64,000 nt of DNA from Prochlorococcus sp. AG-686-J21 (GCA_003210285.1 QCVS01000002.1:89591-153590); one strand, 5' to 3'; positions 48,163-58,610 are shown, counted from the first letter of the stretch. Program-made: numbers and translations. The notes: generated by a model from the letters alone, not told the origin.

Positions 48163-48774
48163 TTGAAAAAATTAAACGTAAATAATATTTCAAACCAAAA
48201 TAGACAATTTGAATTATTTGGCTCAAATGTAAATACATCAATTAATTTTCAACACTCAAATAATCTAAAAATCAAAGGTGAAATCCTAACTAAATGGAGA
48301 AATAGAATCCATAATCACCAATTCAAAATTTCAAAAGATACTAACAATAAAACTTTTCGCCAAACTAGTCTTCCTATAAATAATATTTCCATTGAAAGAA
48401 AAATTGATCCGTTTTCCCTTCAACCATTATCATTGAACTTTTGGAGAACCAATCAATATATACACAATGGTCCAGCAATGTATTTTGTAATTGACTCAAT
48501 GGAGAGTTCTAAAATAATTCTTTATATAGGAGAAACAAATTTTGCAAATAAAAGATGGAAGGGAGAACATGACTGTAAAAATTACCTCATGAACTATAAA
48601 GAAGCTCTAGCTCATAACAACCTCTCAAGTCATCAAGATATTCGTTTCTTCTTAGATGTTCCTAAAGAAGTAAAATTAAGACGTAAATTAGAACAGCAAC
48701 TGATATATTTATGGTTACCACCTTTTAATAAAGAAACTCGAGATAGGTGGGCAACTACTTTCACAAACAGCTAA
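48163..48774 (+). CDS. GIY-YIG domain protein
   Basis: 203 residues from a TTG. The first 90 residues are Asn/Ile-rich and not conserved-looking. The rest folds like a GIY-YIG nuclease: MYFVIDS (GIY strand), IILYIGET (YIG strand, Tyr121-Gly123), the arginine and histidine in NKRWKGEHD (Arg131, His136) and the metal-binding glutamate in RRKLEQQLIYLW (Glu177). All catalytic positions are therefore kept, so nuclease activity is possible, but no fused domain reveals the target. Not recognised as UvrC, an intron enzyme or SLX1. Followed 24 bases later by pepA. Confidence 0.75.
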   Translation: MKKLNVNNISNQNRQFELFGSNVNTSINFQHSNNLKIKGEILTKWRNRIHNHQFKISKDTNNKTFRQTSLPINNISIERKIDPFSLQPLSLNFWRTNQYIHNGPAMYFVIDSMESSKIILYIGETNFANKRWKGEHDCKNYLMNYKEALAHNNLSSHQDIRFFLDVPKEVKLRRKLEQQLIYLWLPPFNKETRDRWATTFTNS

Positions 48775-48798
48775 AAGTTAATTAAATCCGTTCTACAA

Positions 48799-50271
48799 AT
48801 GCAATTTTCCACATTCCAAAAAAATCTAGATAACTGGCAAGGTGCTTCATTAATTTTTGGAGTTTTAGAGGAAGAAATTGCCAGCCAACTCCAAAACATA
48901 AAATTTGTTATTGACCCAAAATTATTATTAAAAAAAGTTACTCAAAAAAAATTCAAAGGAGAAAAAGGAAAAACTTTAAGCTTTGAATTTTTAGATCAAA
49001 AATTAGAAACTTTAATCATAGTTGGTCTTGGCAAATCGAAAGACCTACATAAAAGTGATATAGAAAACTCCATAGGAAATCTTATAAGGAAAACTGTTGA
49101 TAAAAATGAAAAAATCAGCATCTTGCTACCTTGGGAATTAATAAATTCGCAACTAGAAATAAATCAATTAGCAGAGTCAGCAAGATTATCTGCTTATAAA
49201 GACAATAGATTCAATAAGAAAAAAGATGAAAAGAAAGTTCTTAAAGAAATAGAGTTTTTGAATTTAAAAAATCTTAAGAATATCAGCTTTGAAGATACAG
49301 AAAAAATATGTGAAGGTGTAGAACTAGCGAGAAGACTTGTAGCCGCCCCTCCAAATAGTCTTACGCCCCAAGAAATGTCTATGCAAGCTTCTAAAATAGC
49401 TAAAGATCATGGTTTGGAAGTAAAAATTTTAGAGGCAAAAGAATGTGAAGATTTAGGAATGGGTGCATATTTAGCTGTAGCAAAAGGTTCTGATCTAGAT
49501 CCTAAATTTATACATCTTACTTTAAAGTCAGAGGGCCCTATAAAAGAAAAGATTGCACTTGTTGGGAAGGGTTTAACCTTTGATTCTGGAGGATATAACC
49601 TAAAAGTTGGAGCTTCCCAAATTGAAATGATGAAATATGATATGGGCGGAAGCGCTGCAGTTTTAGGAGCAGCAAAAGCACTTGGAGCACTAAAACCAAA
49701 GGGACTAGAAATACATTTTATTGTGGCAGCTTGCGAAAATATGATAAATGGATCTGCAGTACATCCAGGAGATGTAGTTAAGGCATCTAATGGTAAGACA
49801 ATTGAAATAAATAACACTGATGCAGAGGGTAGACTCACATTAGCTGATGCTTTAACTTATGCATCCAATTTAAAACCGGATTCAATAATAGATCTCGCCA
49901 CTTTAACAGGAGCTATTGTTGTTGCATTAGGGAATGATGTAGCTGGATTCTGGAGCAATAATGATGATCTAGCAAATGATCTAAAAGCTGCATCATCCCA
50001 AGCTGGAGAAGAATTATGGCAAATGCCTTTACAAAAATCTTATAAAGAAGGTTTAAAGTCTCATATAGCTGATATGAAAAATACAGGCCCTAGAGCAGGT
50101 GGGTCTATAACAGCTGCTTTGTTTTTAGAGGAATTCTTTGATAAAGAGATAAAATGGGCTCATATTGATATTGCTGGGACTTGCTGGACTGATAAGAATA
50201 AGGGGATTAATCCATCAGGTGCAACCGGTTTTGGAGTTAAAACTCTTGTTCAATGGATTAAAAATAAATAA
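48799..50271 (+). CDS. pepA: Leucyl aminopeptidase (M17)
   Basis: 490 residues. A cytosolic zinc/manganese exopeptidase that trims N-terminal residues and takes part in peptide turnover. The catalytic domain has [15 protein letters not shown] (metal-binding Lys and Asp), [11 protein letters not shown], and the M17 signature [15 protein letters not shown]; the N-terminal half (1-170) is the variable macro-like domain. Length agrees with the family. Ends 12 bases before the convergent msrA stop. Confidence 0.96.
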   Translation: MQFSTFQKNLDNWQGASLIFGVLEEEIASQLQNIKFVIDPKLLLKKVTQKKFKGEKGKTLSFEFLDQKLETLIIVGLGKSKDLHKSDIENSIGNLIRKTVDKNEKISILLPWELINSQLEINQLAESARLSAYKDNRFNKKKDEKKVLKEIEFLNLKNLKNISFEDTEKICEGVELARRLVAAPPNSLTPQEMSMQASKIAKDHGLEVKILEAKECEDLGMGAYLAVAKGSDLDPKFIHLTLKSEGPIKEKIALVGKGLTFDSGGYNLKVGASQIEMMKYDMGGSAAVLGAAKALGALKPKGLEIHFIVAACENMINGSAVHPGDVVKASNGKTIEINNTDAEGRLTLADALTYASNLKPDSIIDLATLTGAIVVALGNDVAGFWSNNDDLANDLKAASSQAGEELWQMPLQKSYKEGLKSHIADMKNTGPRAGGSITAALFLEEFFDKEIKWAHIDIAGTCWTDKNKGINPSGATGFGVKTLVQWIKNK

Positions 50272-50283
50272 CTATATTTAAAA

Positions 50284-50889
50284 TCATTCAGTCCAAAGAT
50301 TTGTTGATCTAGCGTTATCCCCCCATAATTTATCCAACCTCTGATCTCTACCACATGAGAATCTATAGAACTTATATTTCAATTCATTTCTCTCAGCAAA
50401 ATCCTGATGATATTCTTCGGCCAACCAAAATTGACCTTTTGATTTTAGTTCTACAGATATTTTTTCTAATGGCACTCGCAACTCATTAGAGGCCGAAACA
50501 ATTGCATTATTTGCATCACTTTCCTCAGTTTCATCTTTGAAAAAAATCACTGGCCTATAAGAATCTCCACGATCACAAAATTGCCCCTTACCATCCATAG
50601 GATCAATATTTCTGAAATAGAGCCTAAGTATCTCTGGTAAACTTACCAGTTGGGAATCATAGTTAACCAAAACCACTTCCTGATGCCCTTCATGATTTTC
50701 GTATGAAGGATTTTGTAAATCCCCTCCTGAGTATCCACTTTCTACAGAATTAATTCCTTTTAAAGACTCTAAGTCATGTTCTAAACACCAAAAACAGCCT
50801 CCCGCAAGAATCAATTCTTCTGCAAGGGAATTTAAAGGGTTAATTAAAATTGAAAAAGCAATTATTAAAGGTAAAAAAAGTTTCATCAT
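50284..50889 (-). CDS. msrA: Peptide methionine sulfoxide reductase A, exported
   Basis: 201 residues from the ATG at 50889. A longer frame (50943) would start inside lpxB and has no added conserved sequence. Residues 2-23 (MKLFLPLIIAFSILINPLNS) form a signal peptide, so the enzyme acts outside the cytoplasm, repairing oxidised methionine. The catalytic motif is AGGCFWCLEHDL with Cys32, and Cys35 as well. Further family motifs: VESGYSGGD, NPSYENHEGHQEVV and FWLAEEYHQDF. Last gene of the long minus-strand envelope operon; lpxB stops 13 bases upstream. Confidence 0.94.
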   Translation of the reverse strand: MMKLFLPLIIAFSILINPLNSLAEELILAGGCFWCLEHDLESLKGINSVESGYSGGDLQNPSYENHEGHQEVVLVNYDSQLVSLPEILRLYFRNIDPMDGKGQFCDRGDSYRPVIFFKDETEESDANNAIVSASNELRVPLEKISVELKSKGQFWLAEEYHQDFAERNELKYKFYRFSCGRDQRLDKLWGDNARSTNLWTE

Positions 50890-50902
50890 TACATTATAAA
50901 GT

Positions 50903-52081
50903 TCAAATAATAGAATTAATAATTTCTTTTGCCGCTCTATCAACTACTCCTTCCTCTCCTAATTCTTTTCTTAAAAGAGTATACCCTTTTTTAATTTTTA
51001 CTTTTTCTGATGTCAGATCGAGAAGCCTGCAAGCTTTAAAAAAAATTTTCTTTTCATTAAAATTTTTCTGGACAAACTCAGGTATTATAATTTTTTTTAC
51101 TAAAAGATTCACAGGAGAAATAAACCTTACTTTAAAATTGAGAATTCTTTTAGCAATAAAAGCAGTAACTCTACTTACTCTATATCCAATAATCTGTGGT
51201 ATTCCATATAAAGCCAATTCCATATTAACTGTGCCTGATTTGCACAAAGCTAGTTTCGTTAATGAATAAATATAAGGCATAAATTTAGAATTATCTTGTT
51301 GAGAAATAACCTTCCCTTTAATTTCATATTTTTCTAAACCCTGTCTAAATTTTTCATCAAAAATACTCCTACAAGATGGAATATAAACTAAAAGACTTGG
51401 ATATCTTAATTGTAATTTTTTGGCAGTTTTCAAAAAGGTGGGCAATATATATTTCAACTCTTGTGGTCTTGATGCAGGCATTAAAAGCAAGATATTTTGA
51501 TTTGCTTTAAGTTTTAGAATTGTTCTAGAAAATTTCTTGGAAGGTAGTTTTTTCGTTAAATCAAGCATTGGATGTCCAACCCAAGAAACATTTCCACCCC
51601 TCCTTCTATAAAAAATTGCTTCTTGCTTAAAAATCGCAAAAATTTTATCAGAAAAATTAATTAAATTTGTAGTGCTATTGTTACCAACTCTCCAAGCCCA
51701 TTCTTGGGGAGCTATGTAGTAGTAAATTGGAATATTATTTCTCGATCTTTTTAATTTAGCACCAATATTAATATTAGGGCCCATATAGTCAATCAAAATC
51801 AGACAATCTGGGGGATATTTTTTTAGTAATTTATAAAATCTTCTTTGAATTCTTATTGTTGGAATAATGAGGGGTAAAGCCTCCCAAATACCAATGGCAC
51901 TTATAGAAGTAGTATCTTGCAGAATTTGTACACCCTCTTTTCGCATCCTTTCTCCACCCAATCCACATATTTCTAAATCAACCGAGCGTTTTTCGGCTTC
52001 ATTAAATAATGCATTAGCTAATAAACTTCCATGTAAATCTCCTGAAACTTCCCCAGTGCTTATGAATATCTTTCTATTCAT
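50903..52081 (-). CDS. lpxB: Lipid-A-disaccharide synthase
   Basis: 392 residues, GT19 glycosyltransferase joining two acylated glucosamine units. The N-terminus IFISTGEVSGDLHGSLLANAL is the family signature, followed by LILIDYMGPNINIGAKLK, YYIAPQEWAWR, VGHPMLD and, at the C-terminus, ALCKSGTVNMELALYGIPQI. The start overlaps the lpxA stop by 4 bases. Peripheral inner-membrane enzyme of lipid A assembly. Confidence 0.96.
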   Translation of the reverse strand: MNRKIFISTGEVSGDLHGSLLANALFNEAEKRSVDLEICGLGGERMRKEGVQILQDTTSISAIGIWEALPLIIPTIRIQRRFYKLLKKYPPDCLILIDYMGPNINIGAKLKRSRNNIPIYYYIAPQEWAWRVGNNSTTNLINFSDKIFAIFKQEAIFYRRRGGNVSWVGHPMLDLTKKLPSKKFSRTILKLKANQNILLLMPASRPQELKYILPTFLKTAKKLQLRYPSLLVYIPSCRSIFDEKFRQGLEKYEIKGKVISQQDNSKFMPYIYSLTKLALCKSGTVNMELALYGIPQIIGYRVSRVTAFIAKRILNFKVRFISPVNLLVKKIIIPEFVQKNFNEKKIFFKACRLLDLTSEKVKIKKGYTLLRKELGEEGVVDRAAKEIINSII

Positions 52082-52908
52082 AAATTAATTGAAGGCATTG
52101 GTCCTCTTCTTTTGTTAGATATTGAATCTTTTAGAAAATTACATAGTTTGCTAGAAGAAAGGTCTAATTCTTCTTTCATCGCTATCTCCAATGATATAGA
52201 AATTACATCTTTCGACTTAAATAAAAAATTCCAGGTATTTTGCAATAATTTTAAATCAAATTCTTTATTTGCCATCAACCCACTTCTTTTAATTCCTACC
52301 CTATTTAAACCTCTCAATCTACCAGGATGTCCCTCTGCCAAGCAAAAAGGAGGTACATCTCGATCTACCCTAGTCATTCCACCTATCATTGCTAGATATC
52401 CAACATGTACAAATTGATGGATACCTAAACAACCTCCAATAATTGCATTATCTTCAACTTTTACATGACCAGCAACCTGGACGCTATTTGATAAAACAAT
52501 TCCATTACCAATTTTACAATTATGACCAATATGTGTATAAGCCATTAATAAATTATTATTACCTATGATCGTTTTTTCACCTTCATCAGTAGCCTTATTG
52601 ATAGTTACACATTCTCTAAAAGTATTATTGTCCCCAATAATCACCTCTGAAGATGCGCCCTTATATTTAAGGTCTTGTGGCTCAAGTCCAATGAAAACAT
52701 TTGGGAAAATTTTATTATTTTTACCTATTCTGGTTTTCCCTTCAATAACAGCATTAGGACCTATCTGAGTACCTGAATCTATTACGACGTTTGGTCCAAT
52801 AATAGCTCCACCAGAAATAGAAACTCCATCATATAATTCTGCACTTGGATCAACAAATGCATTTGGATGAACTATTGCACCTTTAAAATTTGTATTTTTA
52901 ATCTCCAT
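52078..52908 (-). CDS. lpxA: UDP-N-acetylglucosamine acyltransferase LpxA
   Basis: 276 residues from the ATG at 52908, five bases after the fabZ stop; a TTG at 52920 is possible but overlaps fabZ. The body is a left-handed beta-helix of hexapeptide repeats (GVSISGGAIIGPNVVIDSGT, IGKNNKIFPNVFIGLEPQDL), with the catalytic histidine in MAYTHIGHNC and the trimer signature IGGCLGIHQFVHVG. First acyl transfer of lipid A synthesis. A helical C-terminal part (about 190-276) binds the acyl-ACP. Confidence 0.96.
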   Translation of the reverse strand: MEIKNTNFKGAIVHPNAFVDPSAELYDGVSISGGAIIGPNVVIDSGTQIGPNAVIEGKTRIGKNNKIFPNVFIGLEPQDLKYKGASSEVIIGDNNTFRECVTINKATDEGEKTIIGNNNLLMAYTHIGHNCKIGNGIVLSNSVQVAGHVKVEDNAIIGGCLGIHQFVHVGYLAMIGGMTRVDRDVPPFCLAEGHPGRLRGLNRVGIKRSGLMANKEFDLKLLQNTWNFLFKSKDVISISLEIAMKEELDLSSSKLCNFLKDSISNKRRGPMPSINL

Positions 52909-52912
52909 GTTT

Positions 52913-53371
52913 TTAATCAACTAATGAAAACATTAATTCGCCTGAGCAAACCAACTTCCCATCAACATGAGCTTCACCTTTTACCTTCCCAAATCTTTTT
53001 CTTTTTATACTTAATAGTTCGCAAGTAATTACTAATTGATCTCCTGGTATGACTGGTCTTCTAAATTTGACATTATTAATCCCTGCAAATACAAAAAGTC
53101 CTTTAGGAAGATCAGGCATTTGAGTTACGATTACTCCCCCTACTTGAGCCATTGATTCAACAATAAGCACCCCAGGCATTAAGGGTCTATCTGGGAAATG
53201 ACCCTGAAATTGAGGCTCATTTATAGTCACATTTTTCAATGCAACTGCTTTTTTACCCGGGACATGTTCTATAACTCTATCTATAAGAGCGAAAGGAAAT
53301 CTATGAGGCAAGAGACCTAATATTTCCTCAGAAGATAGTTGATTATTTTCACTCGATAATTGTTGTTCCAA
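52913..53371 (-). CDS. fabZ: (3R)-hydroxyacyl-ACP dehydratase FabZ
   Basis: 152 residues. Removes water from hydroxyacyl-ACP in fatty-acid elongation. The hot-dog fold shows [15 protein letters not shown], the catalytic His58 in [14 protein letters not shown] and Glu72 in [10 protein letters not shown]. Placement between lpxC and lpxA is the usual arrangement because both pathways draw on hydroxyacyl-ACP. Gap to lpxC 17 bases. Confidence 0.97.
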   Translation of the reverse strand: MEQQLSSENNQLSSEEILGLLPHRFPFALIDRVIEHVPGKKAVALKNVTINEPQFQGHFPDRPLMPGVLIVESMAQVGGVIVTQMPDLPKGLFVFAGINNVKFRRPVIPGDQLVITCELLSIKRKRFGKVKGEAHVDGKLVCSGELMFSLVD

Positions 53372-53388
53372 AGCTTAAGAAAAAAAAG

Positions 53389-54225
53389 TTAAATTTTTAG
53401 TGATGAGGCTAATAAAGCATTCAAAGAATGTGATCCTTTATAGACTAAAATTTGAGCCTTAGGTAACCCTACCAAAGCCAAGTCCCCAATAAGATCTAAA
53501 ATTTTATGTCTTATAGGTTCATTACTAAATCTTAATGGAGGATTAACCCATTTATCCCCATCACATACAAGGGCATTTTCTAAACTACCCCCTTTTATTA
53601 ATCCCAATTCACTTAATTCTTGAAATTGGTCCTTAAAACCAAATGTACGAGCAGGTGCAATATTTTCCACAAAACATTTTGGATTTAAATCTATTACGTA
53701 AGTCTGATTTCCAATTGCTTTATAAGAAAAATTTATAGTTGAGATAATTGTAATTTTATTAGATGGAGTTAGCGCGATAACTGAACTATCTTTATTAAAT
53801 ATCATTGATTTATTAATCTCTCTTATAAATTTTTTTGGTTTAGGAACTCTTTTAATACCAACCTCTTCAAATGCCTTAACCCATTGAATTGCTGATCCAT
53901 CGAGTAATGGAATTTCCTTCCCATCAACTTCAATATGAATATAACTCAATCCACAACCTGCCAATGAGGCTAATAAGTGTTCAATAGTATATAAATTTCT
54001 TCCTGCTAATTTGACTGCAGTACATAACATAGTGCTGCCAATTAAATCTTGATTTAATTTAAAAATCTCATCAGGCTTATCTGAGAAAGAAACATAATAA
54101 CCCTCTTTTTCAAACGGTGAAATTTTTACTTTTGTTTTTTCACCACTATGAAGTCCTACCCCCTCTTTAGTGATAACACCAGAGAGTGTGTAACAGGAAT
54201 CATAATTAGGAGGCCAAGCAAACAC
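53389..54225 (-). CDS. lpxC: UDP-3-O-acyl-N-acetylglucosamine deacetylase LpxC
   Basis: 278 residues from a GTG that directly follows the bamA stop. Zinc enzyme for the committed step of lipid A synthesis. The metal ligands are in TIEHLLASLAGC and in EPIRHKILDLIGDLAL (His and Asp), and the general-acid histidine in YKGSHSLNALLA. Also VDGKEIPLLDGSA. Slightly shorter than E. coli LpxC (305). The pathway's second acyltransferase lpxD is not within this window. Confidence 0.95.
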   Translation of the reverse strand: MFAWPPNYDSCYTLSGVITKEGVGLHSGEKTKVKISPFEKEGYYVSFSDKPDEIFKLNQDLIGSTMLCTAVKLAGRNLYTIEHLLASLAGCGLSYIHIEVDGKEIPLLDGSAIQWVKAFEEVGIKRVPKPKKFIREINKSMIFNKDSSVIALTPSNKITIISTINFSYKAIGNQTYVIDLNPKCFVENIAPARTFGFKDQFQELSELGLIKGGSLENALVCDGDKWVNPPLRFSNEPIRHKILDLIGDLALVGLPKAQILVYKGSHSLNALLASSLKI

Positions 54226-56370
54226 TTAAAATTTCCATCCAACTCCGAGAGTATATCTCCAATCACCACTTAAGTCTTTACTCGCAATATCTAATCTTAG
54301 AGGGCCAATTGGTGTCTTAACACCGACCCCTCCTCCAAGAGAATAACCAGAACCCGATTTTAGTAATAATTTACCTGGTTTACCTGGAACGTCATCCTGG
54401 GATCCTAAATCAGTTCCAAAATCAGCGAATAAAGCTCCTGATATCATTCTCCAAACGGGGAACCGATATTCAGCAGTTGCTTCCACAAAACTTTTACTTA
54501 CAGAAAGATCACAGGAGCTCCAACCTCTCACAGAGGAAGAACCTCCCATACAAAATGCTTCATAAGGTGGTAAATCCCCAAAAATTGTTCCAGCTTTAAA
54601 TTCGAATCCAATAGTTTGAGGGCAATCACTATTATCAACATCACTGGACTTACATCCTTTAGTAAGGTTAATCAATTTTGTTGGAATAAAAAAAGCATAC
54701 GTAGCTCTTACTCTATTAAAAGTTGGAGAGTTATTTCCCATTGAAATAAACTGTTCACTGCCAAGACTTAATTTATTTCCTGAAGTTGGATTAATTGCAT
54801 TATTTAAATTATTTCTAGAGGTAGAGCCAATAAAACTAACTAATGTATTTTCAGAAGGGCAGGATCCATCTTTAGGTGTATAACCAATACAAATAATTTC
54901 ATTTATATTTTCAGTCGTAGGTGTTCTGTCCCCATAGGGTTTTTTATTACTATCACTATCAATCATTTTTACTTTTTTGAAATTCATCCCTGCAAGAACT
55001 CTCCATTTAGAATTTTTAAAAGGATCTCCACCATTTAGTGGTCTTGAAAATGAGAATCCACCACCTGTTTTTTCTAAAACTATCGAGGATAAAGAATCAC
55101 TACTCTCTCTTGTTGTATTGTTAACAGCATAAATTCTTCCATTATTTTCACTTTTAAATTCTTGAGGATAATCTCGACTTAAAAAAACATTTGTCCTAAA
55201 GGAAGTCTTATACTTATCACCTTTTATCCAAGGGTCAGATAATGAAAAGTTATAAGTTGTTGAGTATTCGCCAAAATTAAGGTTAACATTTGTTGACCAA
55301 GCCCTTCCAAACGCATTAGTTTCTTGTAACCCAATTTGTGCGAAGATCCCGGAACTATTACTGTATCCTAGACCACCTGTTAGGGAACCAGTTCTTTGCT
55401 CACTTAAATCTAAGAAAATTAAAACTTGTCCAGGATTTTCATTATCCGGACCAAGAGAAACTTTGACATCATCAAACAGGGATGTGGCATAAAGTCTTTT
55501 TATATCGGCTTCTAATATTTTTCTATTAAATATAGATCCTGGGATTGTCTTCAATTCTCTCTTTATGACCCAATCTTTTGTTTTACCTTTCCTAGGTTTT
55601 CCATCAAGAATAGATTCACCATCTGATCCAACAAATCTTAATTCAATATCAGAAACTATTCCTTCCTCCACATTTAAAATGACAACTCCATCGCTAGAGA
55701 TTCTTTCAGGACCATTTATTCTTGAAAGAGAATAACCCTTTTCTTCGTACCATTTTTTAATTAAATTTATTCTATTTTGAAGTTCATTTAAATTCAGAGT
55801 GGTCCCATAATACTTACTGAAAATATTCTCCACAAATTTATTAGGAATAATTATATTTTTCGGATTAAGTTTGACTTTTGTCAAGATTGGATTAGGCACA
55901 ATGCTTACAATCAGCCTTACGCCTAATGGGCCATCTTGAGATTTGATTTTTACCCCTGAGAACCATCCACTTGCATAGATAGAATTTAAATCATTTTTTA
56001 AATTTTTATTATTAATAACGCTTCCAGGTTTGATTAGCATCGAGTCATATGCTGCCAACTCTAACTTTCTCCCTTCAGGATGTTTTTCCCATCCTTCAAT
56101 AACTATTTCTGAAATGAGCACATTCTCCTCAGAATTGTCTTCGCCATTATCTGCAATTAACACATTATTACTTTTCACAAAATCAAAAGCCGATATCGGA
56201 TCATTAGCATATTGATTTGAATTTTTAATATTGATTTTATTTTTTTTAAATTCTCCTTCTTTATCAAGCAAATACCTAGCTGCTAATTCTGAATTATTTG
56301 ATATCAAAATTAAAGAGAAACAAGCCATGGTCGTAAAACCTTTTGCAAATTTTGAAAAATTATTTCGCAT
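54226..56370 (-). CDS. bamA: Outer membrane assembly protein BamA (Omp85)
   Basis: 714 residues. An N-terminal signal/anchor (FAKGFTTMACFSLILISNNS) is followed by POTRA repeats (about 90-320; e.g. ISEIVIEGWEKHPEGRKLEL, YASGWFSGVKI, VEEGIVSDIELRFVG, YATSLFDDVKVSLGP) and a C-terminal beta-barrel that ends in the aromatic signature LGVGWKF. It inserts outer-membrane proteins; plastid Toc75 is the relative. Motif MGGSSSVRGW in the barrel is typical. Located between purC and the lpx cluster, so envelope protein and lipid assembly genes are grouped. Confidence 0.95.
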   Translation of the reverse strand: MRNNFSKFAKGFTTMACFSLILISNNSELAARYLLDKEGEFKKNKINIKNSNQYANDPISAFDFVKSNNVLIADNGEDNSEENVLISEIVIEGWEKHPEGRKLELAAYDSMLIKPGSVINNKNLKNDLNSIYASGWFSGVKIKSQDGPLGVRLIVSIVPNPILTKVKLNPKNIIIPNKFVENIFSKYYGTTLNLNELQNRINLIKKWYEEKGYSLSRINGPERISSDGVVILNVEEGIVSDIELRFVGSDGESILDGKPRKGKTKDWVIKRELKTIPGSIFNRKILEADIKRLYATSLFDDVKVSLGPDNENPGQVLIFLDLSEQRTGSLTGGLGYSNSSGIFAQIGLQETNAFGRAWSTNVNLNFGEYSTTYNFSLSDPWIKGDKYKTSFRTNVFLSRDYPQEFKSENNGRIYAVNNTTRESSDSLSSIVLEKTGGGFSFSRPLNGGDPFKNSKWRVLAGMNFKKVKMIDSDSNKKPYGDRTPTTENINEIICIGYTPKDGSCPSENTLVSFIGSTSRNNLNNAINPTSGNKLSLGSEQFISMGNNSPTFNRVRATYAFFIPTKLINLTKGCKSSDVDNSDCPQTIGFEFKAGTIFGDLPPYEAFCMGGSSSVRGWSSCDLSVSKSFVEATAEYRFPVWRMISGALFADFGTDLGSQDDVPGKPGKLLLKSGSGYSLGGGVGVKTPIGPLRLDIASKDLSGDWRYTLGVGWKF

Positions 56371-56413
56371 AATATTTTAAAAGCAAGTTAAAAGAATAGT
56401 CTTTTGAATTAGA

Positions 56414-57142
56414 TTAAATGAAATTATTTATTCTTTTATTAATTTCACTGTATGCTTCAATAAAGCCACCTAAATCATTTCTAAACCTATCTTTATCAAG
56501 ACTCACTATTGTACCACTTTTTTGATTAAGGTCCCACAATCGGCAATTATCAGGACTAATCTCATCGCTTAAAACGATTTGACCAGTAGCGTTATAACCA
56601 AATTCCAATTTAAAATCTACAAGATCTAGTTTGATATTGTAGAAAAATGTTTTGAGAAGTTTATTAATCATTAATGTCATATCAGTTATAAAGTCTAATT
56701 CATCATGATTAATTATCTTCAATAAATTAATTCTATCTTTTGTTAGAAGGGGATCATTAAGACTATCGTTTTTAAGATAAAAATCAATTAAGGGGCTTTC
56801 CAAAATTGTTCCTGGCTTAATCGTAGTCTGTTTACAAAGAGAACCATATGCAGTATTTCTTAGAACAACTTCAAGGGGTATGATTTTTATTTTTTGCGCA
56901 ATCATTGAATTATTATTCTTGAGGCCAATGTAATGAGTTGGTACATTATTTTTATTAAGAAACTCAAATATCTTTGAACTTATAAGACAATTCAATTCAC
57001 CTTTGCCCTCAAACTGAGCTTTCTTCAATGCATTAAAAGCTGTAGCATCATCTTTAAATTCAATAATTACTTTATCTGAATCTTCATAAGCAAATATTTT
57101 TTTTGCTTTGCCTTCGTAAATAAACTTTAATTTACTCTTCAT
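56414..57142 (-). CDS. purC: Phosphoribosylaminoimidazole-succinocarboxamide synthase
   Basis: 242 residues, matching the short bacterial SAICAR synthase, purine synthesis step 7. Motifs: FIYEGKAKKIFAYED at the N-terminus, FKDDATAFNA, VLRNTAYGSLCKQ, LVDFKLEFGYNATGQIVLSD and EISPDNCRLWD. ATG start. It is followed by bamA after 43 bases on the same strand and divergent from purD (another purine enzyme) with 130 bases between. Confidence 0.96.
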   Translation of the reverse strand: MKSKLKFIYEGKAKKIFAYEDSDKVIIEFKDDATAFNALKKAQFEGKGELNCLISSKIFEFLNKNNVPTHYIGLKNNNSMIAQKIKIIPLEVVLRNTAYGSLCKQTTIKPGTILESPLIDFYLKNDSLNDPLLTKDRINLLKIINHDELDFITDMTLMINKLLKTFFYNIKLDLVDFKLEFGYNATGQIVLSDEISPDNCRLWDLNQKSGTIVSLDKDRFRNDLGGFIEAYSEINKRINNFI

Positions 57143-57272
57143 TAAAAACCCCTTAGAGAACTAAAATTGAATATAATTTAATTATTATCTAGCAATAGAA
57201 TTATTTAATCGATCAAATATCACAATTTTAACTTATTTCTCCTCAAAACCCCACTATATAAATAACTAATTC

Positions 57273-58610
57273 ATGAGTATTAATTCAATTAATAAAAAAA
57301 CTTCTAATAAATTAGAGAATATTTTAATAATTGGTAATGGTGGTCGAGAAAATTCATTAGCTTGGGCTATTCAAAAAAATGAATTAGTCAAAAATATTTA
57401 TATACTTCCAGGTAATGCCGGATCAAAAAAAATTAATAAATGTGAGAGAATTAGTCTAGATTTAAATGATATTAAAGCATTAACCTCAAAACTCAAATTT
57501 CTCAATATTGACTTAATAGTAATAGGACCAGAGACTCCCTTGGCAGACGGTTTAGGGGAAGTTCTTCGGAAAAATAACTTTGATGTCTTTGGTCCTGGAG
57601 CAGATGGAGCCAAATTAGAATCAAGTAAGTCTTGGGCAAAGGAATTTATGAAAGAGGCAAATATTCCCACTGCAAATTTTTGGAAAGTCAAGTCATTAAA
57701 GCAAGCAAAAGAAATTATTTTTAGATCTCCAAATCCATTAGTTGTAAAAGCTGACGGATTAGCTTCAGGAAAAGGAGTTTTCATCCCTGAATCAAAAGAA
57801 GCATCTATAAATGCTACAGAAGAAATATTTAAGGGTAAATTTGGTGATGCTGGCGAAATAGTTGTTTTGGAAGAAAAAATTGAAGGTCCAGAAGTTTCAG
57901 TTTTTGCTCTTTGCGATGGGAAGAAATATGTTTTACTTCCTACAGCTCAAGATCATAAACGACTTAATGATAATGATGAAGGCCCTAATACGGGAGGAAT
58001 GGGAGCTTATTCTCCTACTCCAATTATGACAAAAAGTTATCTTGAAAGTATTATTAAGCAAATAATTGAGCCTACAATTGATTCATTGTTGCGTAAGAAT
58101 ATCGACTACAAAGGGGTTTTATATTTTGGATTAATGATCACAAAGTTAGGTCCAAAAGTTATAGAATACAACTGTAGATTTGGTGATCCAGAATGCCAAA
58201 CAATAATGCCTTTAATGGATAAAGATTTTGTAATTCTTTTACAAAAATGTGCCCAAGGTAATCTTACTGGAAATGAAAAAATTAAAATGTCTAATAAATT
58301 CAGCGGTTGTGTAATTGCGACTTCTAAAGGTTATCCTCATAGTTACGAAAAAGGTTTTCCGATAAATTACGGAAATATTGATTTTGAAGATTGTCAAATC
58401 TTCGATTCTGGAACATCTTTAAATTCTAATGGTGAATTCATTACAAATGGAGGGAGAGTTCTTAGTATTGTTTGTCAAGGCAAAGATTTTAATAAGGTTT
58501 TTGAGAAGGCTTATAAGAATTTAAAAGAAATAAATTTTGAAGGAATTTATTATAGAAAAGATATAGGCCATCAAGTCAGATTAAAAAAAATGGTTAAGAG
58601 GGCTAATTAA
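57273..58610 (+). CDS. purD: Phosphoribosylamine--glycine ligase
   Basis: 445 residues, ATP-grasp enzyme, purine synthesis step 2. Motifs: ILIIGNGGRENSLAWAIQKN, VIGPETPLADGLGEVLR, VVKADGLASGKGVF, QDHKRLNDNDEGPNTGGMGAYSP and EYNCRFGDPECQTIMPLM. ATG start. The stop is immediately followed, without a single intervening base, by the ATG of the sensor kinase gene. Confidence 0.97.
   Translation: MSINSINKKTSNKLENILIIGNGGRENSLAWAIQKNELVKNIYILPGNAGSKKINKCERISLDLNDIKALTSKLKFLNIDLIVIGPETPLADGLGEVLRKNNFDVFGPGADGAKLESSKSWAKEFMKEANIPTANFWKVKSLKQAKEIIFRSPNPLVVKADGLASGKGVFIPESKEASINATEEIFKGKFGDAGEIVVLEEKIEGPEVSVFALCDGKKYVLLPTAQDHKRLNDNDEGPNTGGMGAYSPTPIMTKSYLESIIKQIIEPTIDSLLRKNIDYKGVLYFGLMITKLGPKVIEYNCRFGDPECQTIMPLMDKDFVILLQKCAQGNLTGNEKIKMSNKFSGCVIATSKGYPHSYEKGFPINYGNIDFEDCQIFDSGTSLNSNGEFITNGGRVLSIVCQGKDFNKVFEKAYKNLKEINFEGIYYRKDIGHQVRLKKMVKRAN

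Noticed and set aside
50890..50943. Upstream start of msrA
   Set aside because: It would overlap lpxB by 41 bases and put a charged segment before the signal peptide; the ATG at 50889 is better.
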